Assembly: GCF_016403105.1 (NCBI RefSeq)
Contig: NZ_CP046155.1
Location: 1,550,001 to 1,614,000, forward strand
Length of the DNA: 64,000 bases
Source: Leptolyngbya sp. BL0902
GTDB taxonomy: Bacteria; Cyanobacteriota; Cyanobacteriia; Phormidesmidales; Phormidesmidaceae
Reading direction: 5' to 3'
A program made the translations under genes and the position numbers. Shown here in pieces: positions 47,769-56,914 of the stretch. Within the stretch, counting starts at the first letter, position 1; every line of letters starts with the position of its first letter. The notes below the pieces were generated by a model. That model was not told where the DNA came from and did not search any database. It saw only the letters and a program-made list of their open reading frames with translations.

Positions 47769-48896
47769 TTAGTCGAGGGTTTCTACTACCTCATCCCAGC
47801 GCATACTGAAGGGGGGCAACCAGCCCCGCATATAGTAGTACATCGAGGCTAGGAGTTCTTCCCAGTAGCGGGTGGTAATCCGCAGGGCTCCCACATTGGG
47901 CACCAGATCGGAAAATCGGGCGAGGGTGCCATCGGCGCGGCTGCGGGGGGCTCCATAGAGTTCTGTGGGCCAAGCCACGACTTGCAGACCATCATTTTCA
48001 AAGGCGAGGGCTGCTCGACGCATGGCCAGGGCAGGGGTGACTAAAATCACTCGGTTCGTAGTCCGGTTGTCCCGTTCGGTGCGGCGCTCTCCACGGGCGA
48101 GGGGGGTAAAGAGCTGACGGTCGGTGAGGAAGCTTTTCTGGTTCTCCACCGTGCCGCGAATGTCCATTCCGGTGTTGATGATGTTGATGTTGTCCGTGGG
48201 GATGCCGCGATTGACTAGCCGCTGGCGGATGGATTGATCGAGCTGCTGGCCAATGTCGCTGTTGCTGTCTCTGGCCCCCGCCGTCACCGTTACCAAAGGA
48301 GCCGCCGCCGCCACCCGACCATAGACATCGGCGGCACTGTTGAGCCGCGACACCAAGATAGGATCCAACGGCACATCCGAATCGCTTTGGCTGGGCAGGT
48401 GATTGGAGACTCGGTAGGCATCGGCGTTATCGCCAATCACCACCATCGCCCTGGCCAACTGAAGGGGCACCGCATCGGCGGCATCGCAGAAATTGGTGCT
48501 GCACAGGGTGCGTTGATTTTCGTAGGCCCGCTGCACCGACTCCTCTGCCTGCACCGACAGCCCCCGTGCTATCAGCGGCATACTGCTGACCCAAATCACC
48601 GCTAGGGCCGCCACCACCAGCTTGCGCTCCACCTTTTTGGGATCCTTTGTCAGGGCCAAAAATAGCATGGTAATTGCGGCACCCAGGGGGGTAAGCGGCA
48701 GGGAAATGAGCTGCCAAAAGGTGCCCACCGTGCGGTCGTTGGGGTCAATAAACGCCCCCAACACCACCAGCAAAATCAGCCCGCCCCCCAGCCAGGTGAG
48801 CCACTTTTCTGGAATCAGCTTTTTCACAGCCCACCACAGACCATAGCCAATGGCTAGCCACAGCAATAATCGGGTGAGCAGATTGAGAATGTCCAT
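47769..48896 (-). CDS. YdcF/ElyC-like DUF218 membrane protein
   Basis: Four hydrophobic helices occupy about residues 5-115. They are followed by a soluble DUF218 domain: AMVVIGDNADAYRV, VTVTAGARDSNSDI, a central IINTGMDIRGTVENQK and RVILVTPALAMRRAALAFENDGLQ. E. coli ElyC, of this family, influences peptidoglycan precursor and lipid carrier metabolism at the inner membrane; other members are uncharacterised. The sequence differs from the usual short YdcF by its longer membrane region and a roughly 60-residue insertion between the first strand and the second. It is 375 residues, with ATG 48896 as start. The gene downstream is convergent, and the gene upstream is the molybdopterin-domain protein, 72 bp away on the same strand. 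Confidence 0.78.
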   Translation of the reverse strand: MDILNLLTRLLLWLAIGYGLWWAVKKLIPEKWLTWLGGGLILLVVLGAFIDPNDRTVGTFWQLISLPLTPLGAAITMLFLALTKDPKKVERKLVVAALAVIWVSSMPLIARGLSVQAEESVQRAYENQRTLCSTNFCDAADAVPLQLARAMVVIGDNADAYRVSNHLPSQSDSDVPLDPILVSRLNSAADVYGRVAAAAPLVTVTAGARDSNSDIGQQLDQSIRQRLVNRGIPTDNINIINTGMDIRGTVENQKSFLTDRQLFTPLARGERRTERDNRTTNRVILVTPALAMRRAALAFENDGLQVVAWPTELYGAPRSRADGTLARFSDLVPNVGALRITTRYWEELLASMYYYMRGWLPPFSMRWDEVVETLD

Positions 48897-48968
48897 GCTT
48901 GGGCGCTGAGGGACGGGAATTGGCCTTCCTGATGATACTGAGGATTCCAGATTTTGCAGCGCCTTAGC

Positions 48969-49571
48969 CTAGCGACTGTAGCGCTCTCTAGCCCAAGGGT
49001 TTCCCCGCATGTGGTAGCCGTTGCGCTCCCAAAAGCCCGGTTCTGGCTGGGCCAAAAACTCTAGGCCGCTGATCCACTTGGCGCTTTTCCAGGCGTAGAG
49101 ATGGGGCACCACCACCCGCACCGGGCCACCCCGTTCGGCAGGGAGGGGCTCTCCATTCAGGGTATGGGCCAGGAAATTGTCGGGTCGTAAAAAGTCCGCC
49201 AAATCCAAATTTGTGGTGTAGCCGCCGGAGCAGTGCAGCATAACGTGAACCGCCTGGGGATCGACCTCCACCGTGGCCATCAGGTCGGTGATGGCGACCC
49301 CCGTCCACGACACATCCAGCTTGCTCCAGGTGGTAACGCAGTGGAAGTCGGCGGTGAAGTCGCGTTGGGGCAGGGCCATCAGGTCGTCCCAGGTGAAGGT
49401 TTGGGGCTGGGCAAGGCCAGAGATGGTTAACCGCCAATCGGCCCCGCTCACCTCCGGCGTTTCGCCATAGGTAAGCACCGGAAACCCCTTGGCCAAGTTT
49501 TGTCCCGGCGGCACCCGATCCGCCAATTCTGGGCCAGGTTTCTCAAAAAACTTGCCTGCCATCGCCATCAT
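48969..49571 (-). CDS. Molybdopterin-binding (sulfite oxidase fold) oxidoreductase
   Basis: The 200-residue protein is an oxidoreductase molybdopterin-binding domain of the sulfite oxidase/YedY type. It has the core TADFHCVTTWSKLDVSWTGV, in which the Cys would ligate molybdenum, and the HCSGGYTTNLDLADFL, GGPVRVVVPHLYAWKSAKWI and C-terminal GYHMRGNPWARERYS blocks. Unlike YedY it has no visible twin-arginine signal, so it may work in the cytosol, with unknown substrate. The frame extends to 49670, but that would overlap the divergent toxin gene. ATG 49571 (or 49562) is preferred and leaves a 90-bp divergent promoter region. Confidence 0.85.
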   Translation of the reverse strand: MMAMAGKFFEKPGPELADRVPPGQNLAKGFPVLTYGETPEVSGADWRLTISGLAQPQTFTWDDLMALPQRDFTADFHCVTTWSKLDVSWTGVAITDLMATVEVDPQAVHVMLHCSGGYTTNLDLADFLRPDNFLAHTLNGEPLPAERGGPVRVVVPHLYAWKSAKWISGLEFLAQPEPGFWERNGYHMRGNPWARERYSR

Positions 49572-49661
49572 CCCCAAGGTAGGAGTCCTTTTCGATTTTC
49601 CCTCAACTTTTCCCAAAGAAGATTCCCTTGCTATGCTGAGACTAGAGATTAAGACCGCCAG

Positions 49662-49955
49662 ATGATTCATTCATTCCGCAATCAGGGAACGGAGGATATC
49701 TTCAACGGCAAGGCTTCCAAAACGGCAAGAGCCACCTGTCCACAAACGCTTTGGAAGCGTGCTGTCCGAAAGCTTGACCAGATAGATTCCGCTACTTCTG
49801 TGGATGACTTGAAAGTGCCCCCTGGCAATGGGTTAGAGCTTCTTAAGGGTGATCGCACAGGGCAGTACAGCATTCGTATTAACGACCAGTACCGCATCTG
49901 TTTTGGCTGGGTGGAGCAGGGGGCAACCGAGGTTGAGATTGTCGATTATCACTAA
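49662..49955 (+). CDS. higB: HigB-family toxin (RelE/ParE superfamily)
   Basis: The 97-residue protein is a RelE/HigB-type toxin. The signature region is visible as LKVPPGNGLELLKGDRTGQYSIRINDQYRICFGWVEQGATEVEIVDYH, where the central SIRIN...YRI(C/V)F strand carries the catalytic Arg and Tyr positions of ribosome-dependent mRNA interferases. HigB toxins cleave mRNA during translation when free of antitoxin. The gene order is toxin first, then antitoxin, which is specific to the hig arrangement. higA starts 8 bp downstream. No strong ribosome binding site precedes ATG 49662. It is divergent from the molybdopterin-domain gene. Confidence 0.9.
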   Translation: MIHSFRNQGTEDIFNGKASKTARATCPQTLWKRAVRKLDQIDSATSVDDLKVPPGNGLELLKGDRTGQYSIRINDQYRICFGWVEQGATEVEIVDYH

Positions 49956-49963
49956 ACCAAGTC

Positions 49964-50269
49964 ATGAGAATACCGACCCACCGATCACCAACCCACCCAG
50001 GCGAAATGCTGTTGGAAGAGTTTTTAGTTCCCATGGGGCTATCTGCTGAAGATCTGGCGATCTCCATTAACGTGCCTATGGCCAAGATTGAAGCCGTGAT
50101 CAGCGAACAGCAGGGGGTAACGCCAGAATTAGCCCTACGGCTCGCTAAGTTCTTCGCTATGTCTGCCGACTTTTGGCTCACGCTACAACTACGGTGGGAT
50201 CTCTACCGTGCCCAACAGTCAGAAGCGGAAGCCTTAGCCCAAATTCATCCTTACCAAACGGCATCTTAA
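49964..50269 (+). CDS. higA: HigA-family antitoxin (XRE-type DNA-binding protein)
   Basis: The 101-residue protein has the HigA signature HPGEMLLEEFLVPMGLS followed by an XRE helix-turn-helix (LAISINVPMAKIEAVIS) and TPELALRLAKFFAMSADFWLTLQLRWDLYRA. HigA binds and neutralises HigB and represses the hig promoter, so the pair should be autoregulated. It is 8 bp behind higB. The CHAT protease gene starts 57 bp further downstream on the same strand, so it may be part of the same transcript. Confidence 0.92.
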   Translation: MRIPTHRSPTHPGEMLLEEFLVPMGLSAEDLAISINVPMAKIEAVISEQQGVTPELALRLAKFFAMSADFWLTLQLRWDLYRAQQSEAEALAQIHPYQTAS

Positions 50270-50326
50270 CGGCTATCTACTGGTATACCAGGAGTCGGAG
50301 ATACCCTATTCCCGTCCATAGCCACC

Positions 50327-51208
50327 ATGCCGAAAATTCTTTTTCTCGCCGCCAACCCCAAAAACACTACCCGCCTGCGCTTAGACGAAGAACTGCGGGA
50401 CATTAAAGAAGGACTGCGCCGCGCCCAACAGCGGGATCAGTTTACGCTGATTTCCCACGAAGCCGTCCGTTCCCGCGATATTCAGCGGGCCATGCTGGAC
50501 GAAATGCCTCAGATCGTCCACTTTTCCGGCCATGGCGATGGCGAAGCCGGACTGGCCTTTGAGGACGAAACGGGCAACGCCAACCTGATCGACGGCAACG
50601 CCCTCGCCGACCTCTTTGCCCTGTTCGCCGACCCCGCCGAATTCCCCGAACCGCTCACCTGCGTCGTCCTCAACGGCTGCTATAGCGAAGTGCAGGCGAA
50701 TGCCATCGCCACCTATGTGCCCTACGTCATCGGCATGACCCAAGCCATCCCCGACCGCGCCGCCATCGAATTTGCCGTCGGTTTCTACGATGCCCTCGGC
50801 GCAGGTCGCAGCGTTCCCTTTGCCTTCAAATTAGCCCGCACCGCTATCCCCGACCGCGCCGCCGCCGAAATCCCCATCCTCCTCAACAAAATCCAGCCCC
50901 CTGCCACATCTAACTCCCCTCTCCCCATGGGAGAGGGGCCGGGGGTGAGGGCCAACTCTGCCCCAGGGCAATCCCCTACCAACGCCATCCCCCAAGGGCG
51001 CACCCAGCTCTACCAATTTCTGCTCCGCATTCCACCTGCTCAATTTGAAATGGTGATCTTCGACCTCAACCCACCCAAGGGCAACATTTCCCCCAGTTCT
51101 GCCCCCCAAGGCCAACGGGTACCGGAACTGCTGGACTGGCTAGAAAGCCCCATCGGCCCAGGATTGGAAGCCCTACGAATCTCCCTTGGTAACGTCCTCT
51201 ACCCCTGA
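50327..51208 (+). CDS. CHAT-domain protease with effector-associated-like C-terminal domain
   Basis: The CHAT caspase-like peptidase domain covers about residues 1-190, starting ILFLAANPKNTTRLRLDEEL. The catalytic dyad is intact: His69 in VHFSGHG and Cys118 in LNGCYSE. Residues about 226-290 (QLYQFLLRIPPAQFEMVIF...GQRVPELLDWLESPIGPGL) resemble the small effector-associated adaptor domains found with proteases and TIR proteins in bacterial conflict systems. The two are joined by a linker whose residues 196-209 (SPLPMGEGPGVRA) are encoded by an interspersed palindromic repeat. An autonomous protease activated through the adaptor is likely. It follows higBA on the same strand. Confidence 0.85.
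   Translation: MPKILFLAANPKNTTRLRLDEELRDIKEGLRRAQQRDQFTLISHEAVRSRDIQRAMLDEMPQIVHFSGHGDGEAGLAFEDETGNANLIDGNALADLFALFADPAEFPEPLTCVVLNGCYSEVQANAIATYVPYVIGMTQAIPDRAAIEFAVGFYDALGAGRSVPFAFKLARTAIPDRAAAEIPILLNKIQPPATSNSPLPMGEGPGVRANSAPGQSPTNAIPQGRTQLYQFLLRIPPAQFEMVIFDLNPPKGNISPSSAPQGQRVPELLDWLESPIGPGLEALRISLGNVLYP
50914..50953 (+). repeat. Interspersed palindromic repeat inside the CHAT gene
   Basis: CCCCTCTCC (50916-50924) pairs with GGAGAGGGG (50930-50938) and is followed by GGGGGTGAGGG. It is the same family as 11531-11631 and 60142-60182. It is in frame and encodes the linker SPLPMGEGPGVRA between two domains. Confidence 0.85.
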
Positions 51209-51303
51209 TTGCCTGACACATCTCTAACGTAGACTGGGTGCAGCACAGCGTTCGCAAAGCGTCTCCTCAGGCGAAAACTGAACATCAACCGAGGGTTTAG
51301 GGC

Positions 51304-51340
51304 TTGTTGGGCTTTGCTATCGCGCCACCCAACCTACCAG
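51304..51340. repeat. Second REP-like palindrome
   Basis: GTTGGG (51306-51311) and CCCAAC (51328-51333) flank TTTGCTATCGCGCC in the 236-bp spacer before the acyltransferase gene. From memory, this GTTGGGCTTTGC...CCCAACCTAC pattern recurs between cyanobacterial genes, often near transferred segments; I see one copy in this window. Confidence 0.5.
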
Positions 51341-51444
51341 ATATCAAGGCTTCTTTGCGTTGTGTCAGTCAGGCTAGAGGCCATCCCTTAGACCTAGCCA
51401 TATAGATAGTGCCATCTCAGATTCAGATCAATAGGGGATCATCT

Positions 51445-53513
51445 ATGAATAAGCCATCTTCTCAAGCTCAGTACTGGACTGAAATCGACGGACTTCGTGC
51501 TCTTGCTGTTGTTGCTGTTATTGTCAATCACTTAAATAAAGATTTCTTGCCAAGTGGCTATTTAGGGGTAGATATTTTTTCGTTGTCTCTGGCCTTCTCA
51601 TGACTTCATCACTTCTATCAAAGTCAGAATTGAATCCTGTAATATTCTTTTCAAACTTTCTAGCCAAGCGAATCAGGCGTATACTGCCAGCCCTAATTGT
51701 TTGTGTCGTTGTAACGAGTTTAATAATATGCTTGGTTAATCCTGATCCAGAACAAGAAATCACAACAGGTATTGCGTCACTATTTGGCTTCTCAAATATT
51801 TATTTAACTCAACAAGCTACTGATTATTTCGCGACATCATCTGAGCTCAATCCTTTTACACAGACTTGGTTCCTAGGAGCGTTGATCCAATCTGAATTAT
51901 TCTTATGTCTGATTGCATGGATTTCCCTATGGATCACAACAAGAATAAGGCATACGTACTGGGATAAAAGGCGTATCTTCACATGGATAATATCTATAGT
52001 CATACTCATCTCTTTTCTGAGATTTATCTATTTATATCCGATTGACAGATCGTCCACTTATTTTTCTGCTGCTACCAGGTTTTGGGAAATAGGGTTGGGT
52101 TCCCTCGCGTATTTGCTCATTAGTCATGTCACTACAACAGGCGGAATTTATCAATATTCACGAGATTTTCTATACAAATACATAATTTCTCAGGCGACAT
52201 GCCTAGTGCTACTGATAGCAATCACATCCTTTTTCTTTTTACCTCTGGCTTTTGCTGTACAAGGGACAGTCTTAACTGCACTTGCAACATCCGCCGTGCT
52301 GGTTCATATCACTCAAACGAGAACCAAAAAAACTAGTCTATTATCTCGAAAAGAAATTATATTCCTGGGATCAATATCCTATTCACTCTATTTGTGGCAC
52401 TGGAGCGTTTTATCAATTAGCAGATGGACAACTGGTATCTACTGGTGGCTTATCCCAGTACAACTTGGAATAATACTCTTCTTTGCGTGGCTCTCTTTTC
52501 AATATATTGAGCTTCCGTCAAGGCAACTAAAGTGGCCTGGGCATGATTGGAAAGTCGCATTTTATGGAATTTTGACCTCAGTCATCATTGCTGGCTTCCT
52601 ATTTTCTCTGACCAAAGTACCTGCTCTTAGTTTGTATTCCGGTCGTCATCCCGAATTAATTGCCAAAGGAGTTCAGTCATTAACTGAACCTTATTCTATT
52701 GATGGAGCTGAGGGAGAATGGAGGGGAATAGACTGCGTCATATCAGGTGAGATAGATATAGATAAAAAAATTGATGTCGAAAAATGCACCTTAGGATCTT
52801 TAGAAGATTCAAAGGCAAGAGTGCTAGTGGCAGGAAATTCCTTTTCGGCATCCTTTACTCATGCTTTTGATGAATTGATACGCGAAGATGAATATTCTGT
52901 TATTATTACTTCTTCATGGGGATCGTCGGTATTGCCAAGTCGTTTCCAAGGAAGCAGTCGAAAAAATACTGACGATTACTCTGATCACTATTGGTCGCTT
53001 ATTATTTTTGATATAATTCCTATTCTTAAGCCTAATGACTGGGTGTTTTTAGTTAACGATATGGCGGGATTATCACCTCCAGTTAGAACATCTGACAATG
53101 ATGTTTATTTCCAGGAATTTCGGAATAATTTAATAGAGTTCTCCAGGTTGATTGAATCCAAAGATCTGAATCTAGCTATTCTACACGGTAATCCCTTCGC
53201 GCGAGAGGCAAACTGTAAACCTAATGTTGCTATAAGGCAGTGGTTTCATCCGTTTGGAACGCCTTGTAAATTACCAGGAAAAACAGCTTCATTGCAAAGG
53301 AGGCAAGAATTAGATGATTTTCTCCGCTCCCTTGAACAGGAGGGAAAGATATCAGTCGTAGACTTGTTTGATATCTTTTGTCCTGGCCGAATATGTACTT
53401 ATAATGCAGCAAATGGCGATTTATTGTATCGAGATGAGTACTCCCATCCATCCGTTGAGGCCGCTCGCTTATCTGCTCCTATTATTCGTCAAGCGTTGAC
53501 CTCTGGAGAATAA
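51445..53513 (+). pseudogene. OafA-type acyltransferase-SGNH protein, frameshifted
   Basis: An acyltransferase 3 membrane domain (first part YWTEIDGLRALAVVAVIVNHL, then many helices to about position 52600) is followed by an SGNH hydrolase-like domain (VLVAGNSFSASF, and DEYSHPS near the end). Such proteins add acetyl or acyl groups to O-antigen, exopolysaccharide or peptidoglycan. The frame is broken at the T6 run 51575-51580. The expected GVDIFFVVSGLLMTSS is read only if a seventh T is present or a -1 shift occurs, otherwise translation stops at 51603. The second frame, 51600-53513, is fully open. Sequencing error, decay, phase variation and programmed slippage are all possible. The gene is far more AT-rich than its neighbours, indicating horizontal transfer. 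Confidence 0.85.
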
Positions 53514-53670
53514 TATTAAGGGCACCTCGATTAATACCGAAAAGTCCGTAGATACTGTGTTGGCCGATGGCCGTCAAGGGTTGGCCGTTGCCGCTTTAGG
53601 GGGCTTTAGGTTGTAGGGTGCATAACGCCAAGGCGAGGCTAGTGCCGACGCACAGCCATGCACCAAGGCC

Positions 53671-55581
53671 CTAGTTTTCCTTGGCTACCCAGCGATTGCG
53701 GCCTTGGCGTTTGGCGGTGTAGAGGGCTTGGTCTGCGGCCAAGATCAGGGTCTGGGAAAATTCGCCCCGTTGGGGAACGTGGGTGGCAAGGCCAAGGCTG
53801 AGGGTGACGTGGTGGCTCACCGCCGAGTCTGTATGAACGATGGCTAAATCATGAAGGTGGGCCTGAAGGGTAGTCGCTATGTGCTGCGCTGTTTCTTGGG
53901 GCGTATTGGGCAGCAGCAGCGCAAATTCTTCGCCCCCATAGCGGGCAGCCAAATCTCCGGGGCGGCGGGCACTTTGCTGAATCACCTGGGCCACCTGCAC
54001 CAGGCATTGATCCCCCATGGGATGGCCGTAGCGATCATTGTAGGCTTTGAAGTAATCCACATCGCACAGAATTAAGCTGAGGGGCTGTTGGAACTGCAAA
54101 CACTGGCCCCACACCCGTTGCAGGTGGCGATCAAAGGCGCGGCGATTGGCCAGTTGGGTGAGCGCATCCAGGTCGGCTTGCTGTTGGAGGGAGGCTTCGA
54201 GGCGCTTGCGGTCGCTAATTTCTAGCAGCACTACCCCCACTTGGGTCGTGACGGGATCGAGCCCTTGGATGGGAAAGCAGGAGAGTAGCCAGGTGCGCTG
54301 AATCTCAACTTCGGCGGTGGTGGTGGTTTCCACTTCTTGGTCAATGAGGGCGGTTTGGGTGCGAACCACCTGCTGATAGGCGGATTGGATAGCCTGGGCG
54401 AGATCGGGCATTAAAATGCTCCCCTCCCCCAGGGGAAGGCTGCTGGAAAAGCCCAAATTAGCCAGCACTGGGTTCATTCGCACCAAGCGCAGGGATTCGT
54501 CTAAAATGCCGAGGCCAACGGGGGAGGCGGCAAACAGTCCGGCTAGGATATTCTCGCTTTGGCGCAGTTCCTCGGCCCGTTTTTCCACCTGAAGTTCTAG
54601 GGAAGCGAGGGTTTCCTCTAGGCGCTGTTGGGAGACCTGGCGTTCGGTAATCACCGCCGAGAGGATCAAAATGGTGAACGACAGCACCGCCAGGAAGGAC
54701 TGGAGGTACAGGAACGACTCGTGGGGAGCCTCGCGCACAAAGGCCCCCAGGCCCAGATTGGTGGCGTAGATAGCCACGACGGTGATGATGGCCAAACACA
54801 GGCTGGCCGAGAGCAGCCCCAGCCGAAACACCACCAGCATCAGCAGCGGCAGGAAGATGTAGTCAATCGGGTAGCCCTGGCCAAAGGTGAGGTAGAGCAG
54901 TAGCATAAAAGCCCCAAAGAGCCCGATGGAGGCTTGGGCCAAGGTACTCCCTCGTCCCCAGGGGGGTTGGGGGTGGTGCATTCGCAGTAAGGGCGGCACA
55001 AAGATGAGATGGGCCATGGCGGCGGGTAGCCACCAAGTGAGCCAGGTGAGGGGCACATCGGCGGGTTCAATCAGTCCCACGGCTTGCCAGGTCAAACTAC
55101 CAGCCAGGGCGGGGAGGATGGGCGACACCACCGATGCCCCAATGAACCGCAACACCCTGGGCACCGACTGAAACCAGTCTGGGCTTAGGGCTTGGGTGGG
55201 GCGGGCGCGATGGATCCTAGTCAACCAACCTGGCCGGAAGCCTTGCAGACCCCAGACTGCCAGCAGCGGTTGCAGGGTTTCGCAGCCGGAAAACACCAGG
55301 CTGGCCCAAAGCAGCGACGGCCAGGACAAGCCCGTATCCCACAGGCCCACGATTACAATGGCAAAGGCTCCCACAAACACACCGGGCAAGATGGTGGGGC
55401 CATAGCGCAACAGGGCCGCTAAGGTGAAGGCGGCAGGGAACCAAATGGCGGTAATCTTTCCCGGCAGCGAGGCCAGGTTCACACTCGCCATAAACAGCAG
55501 GGCAAAGCCCACCGCCACCCCAACCCCTAGGGCCAGCCGATACCCAGGCCAAGATCGCCAAGCAAATGGCAAAAACGTCAT
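53671..55581 (-). CDS. MASE1-PAS-GGDEF diguanylate cyclase
   Basis: The N-terminal 310 residues form an integral-membrane MASE1 sensor domain (about eight helices). A coiled-coil signalling segment (ITERQVSQQRLEETLASLE) leads into a PAS-like domain (about 340-450) and then a GGDEF domain with intact GGEEF at 549-553. The RxxD inhibitory site (R540, D543) is present, so the enzyme should make cyclic di-GMP and be feedback-inhibited. The start ATG 55581 gives 636 residues. It follows cheB by 112 bp on the same strand, so second-messenger output could be tied to the chemosensory cluster, but co-transcription is unproved. The product usually controls surface attachment versus motility. Confidence 0.92.
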   Translation of the reverse strand: MTFLPFAWRSWPGYRLALGVGVAVGFALLFMASVNLASLPGKITAIWFPAAFTLAALLRYGPTILPGVFVGAFAIVIVGLWDTGLSWPSLLWASLVFSGCETLQPLLAVWGLQGFRPGWLTRIHRARPTQALSPDWFQSVPRVLRFIGASVVSPILPALAGSLTWQAVGLIEPADVPLTWLTWWLPAAMAHLIFVPPLLRMHHPQPPWGRGSTLAQASIGLFGAFMLLLYLTFGQGYPIDYIFLPLLMLVVFRLGLLSASLCLAIITVVAIYATNLGLGAFVREAPHESFLYLQSFLAVLSFTILILSAVITERQVSQQRLEETLASLELQVEKRAEELRQSENILAGLFAASPVGLGILDESLRLVRMNPVLANLGFSSSLPLGEGSILMPDLAQAIQSAYQQVVRTQTALIDQEVETTTTAEVEIQRTWLLSCFPIQGLDPVTTQVGVVLLEISDRKRLEASLQQQADLDALTQLANRRAFDRHLQRVWGQCLQFQQPLSLILCDVDYFKAYNDRYGHPMGDQCLVQVAQVIQQSARRPGDLAARYGGEEFALLLPNTPQETAQHIATTLQAHLHDLAIVHTDSAVSHHVTLSLGLATHVPQRGEFSQTLILAADQALYTAKRQGRNRWVAKEN

Positions 55582-55693
55582 CTCCTCACGCGAAACGGCA
55601 CATCAAAGCTACATTCTGCCCTATTGGATCGGGATTCCGCCCTCAGACGCACCGCCACCCCTCCGATTGACCGATTTGACCCATCGTGTAGGG

Positions 55694-56773
55694 CTACAGG
55701 CGAGAGGTTTGGGCAGTAAACACCTGGTTCATCAAAAAGGGCGCGATGGATTGTAGGGGCAACACCTGCTGAGCGGCCCCCAGGGCAATGGCTTCCTTGG
55801 GCATGCCAAACACCACTGAGGAGGCTTCGTCTTGGGCGATGGTGAGGCTTCCGGCCTGGGCCATGGCCTGGAGGCCGTCGGCTCCATCGCGGCCCATCCC
55901 CGTCAGCAACACCCCCACGGCGGAGCGGCGATAGTAGCTGGCCACGGATTTGAACATCACCGTGACGGAAGGACAGTGACCGGATACCGTCGGCCCCTGG
56001 GTGACGGAGATCTGCCCACGGGGGCTAATTTCTAGGTGGTGCCGTTCGGGGGGGAAGTAGACGATTCCGGGCTGGGGACTTTCCCCTGGACTGGCAATTT
56101 TGACCTGGAGGCTGCAACTGCTGTTGAGCCAGTCGATCAGCCCCTGCAAGAAGCCCTCGCTGATGTGCTGCACGCAGAGGATGGGCACGGGGAAGGTTTT
56201 GGGTAACTGCTGAAAAATCGCCAGCAATGCCTGGGGGCCACCTGTGGATGCGCCGATGGCCAGGATTCTGGGGGCACGGATATCCATCGGTGTCGAGGCA
56301 ATGGGGGGCCGCTGGATCAGGGGTTGGCGCACGGGGGGCGCACCCTGGCGGCGTTGGGTGAAGACGGAAACCCCAGACAACACGCGAATTTTGGCCAGCA
56401 GTTCGTTTTTGGATTTTTCGTACTCCGAGGCCAGCCCGGTGCGGGGTTTGGGGAAAATATCCAGGGCTCCGGCTTCCAAAATGCGGAACACGTTTTGGGT
56501 GTCTTCTTCTTGCACCGAGGCGCTGACCACCAAAATCGGGCAGGGGTGGCGGGCCATCACCTCCTGGGTGAGTTCCAGGCCGTTCATTTTGGGCATATGG
56601 AGATCGGTGCAGATCATGGTGGGGTTCACCATGGGAAACATCGCCAGGGCTTCTTGGCCGTTGCGGGCCACACCCACCACTTCAATGTCCGAAGCTTCAC
56701 GAAAAATCCGCTGCAAAATGGCCAAGGCAACGGGAGAATCCTCCACAATCAACAGTCGAATACGACCAGGCAT
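55694..56773 (-). CDS. cheB: CheB-type receptor methylesterase/deamidase
   Basis: The receiver domain has the phospho-accepting D57 in MICTDLHMPKMNGLE. A Pro/Gln-rich linker (residues 140-165) follows, then the CheB catalytic domain with the triad S176 (GASTGG), H203 (QHISEGF) and D296 (TGMGRDGADG), all intact. CheB removes methyl groups from chemoreceptor glutamates, or deamidates them, when phosphorylated by CheA. No CheR methyltransferase is in the window, although one may lie beyond the right edge. Length 359 is normal. It lies 141 bp after cheA on the same strand. Confidence 0.93.
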   Translation of the reverse strand: MPGRIRLLIVEDSPVALAILQRIFREASDIEVVGVARNGQEALAMFPMVNPTMICTDLHMPKMNGLELTQEVMARHPCPILVVSASVQEEDTQNVFRILEAGALDIFPKPRTGLASEYEKSKNELLAKIRVLSGVSVFTQRRQGAPPVRQPLIQRPPIASTPMDIRAPRILAIGASTGGPQALLAIFQQLPKTFPVPILCVQHISEGFLQGLIDWLNSSCSLQVKIASPGESPQPGIVYFPPERHHLEISPRGQISVTQGPTVSGHCPSVTVMFKSVASYYRRSAVGVLLTGMGRDGADGLQAMAQAGSLTIAQDEASSVVFGMPKEAIALGAAQQVLPLQSIAPFLMNQVFTAQTSRL

Positions 56774-56914
56774 CTAGCGTCTCACTTCGGTTAGGAATCA
56801 GGCCCCAGGGTGACGCGCCACCGACCAGGATCAACCCGTAGGGCGGTCTGGCCCCCAGCGCCAAACGGCGGGGCGAGGGGCAGGCGGCGGGGGAATGGCA
56901 AAACCTGGATGGGG

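Noticed and set aside
54417-54440. CTCCCCTCCCCCAGGGGAAGG, resembling the palindromic repeat core, inside the diguanylate cyclase gene
   Set aside because: It lacks the TCTCC/GGAGA core and the GGGGGTGAGGG flank, so it is probably coincidental.
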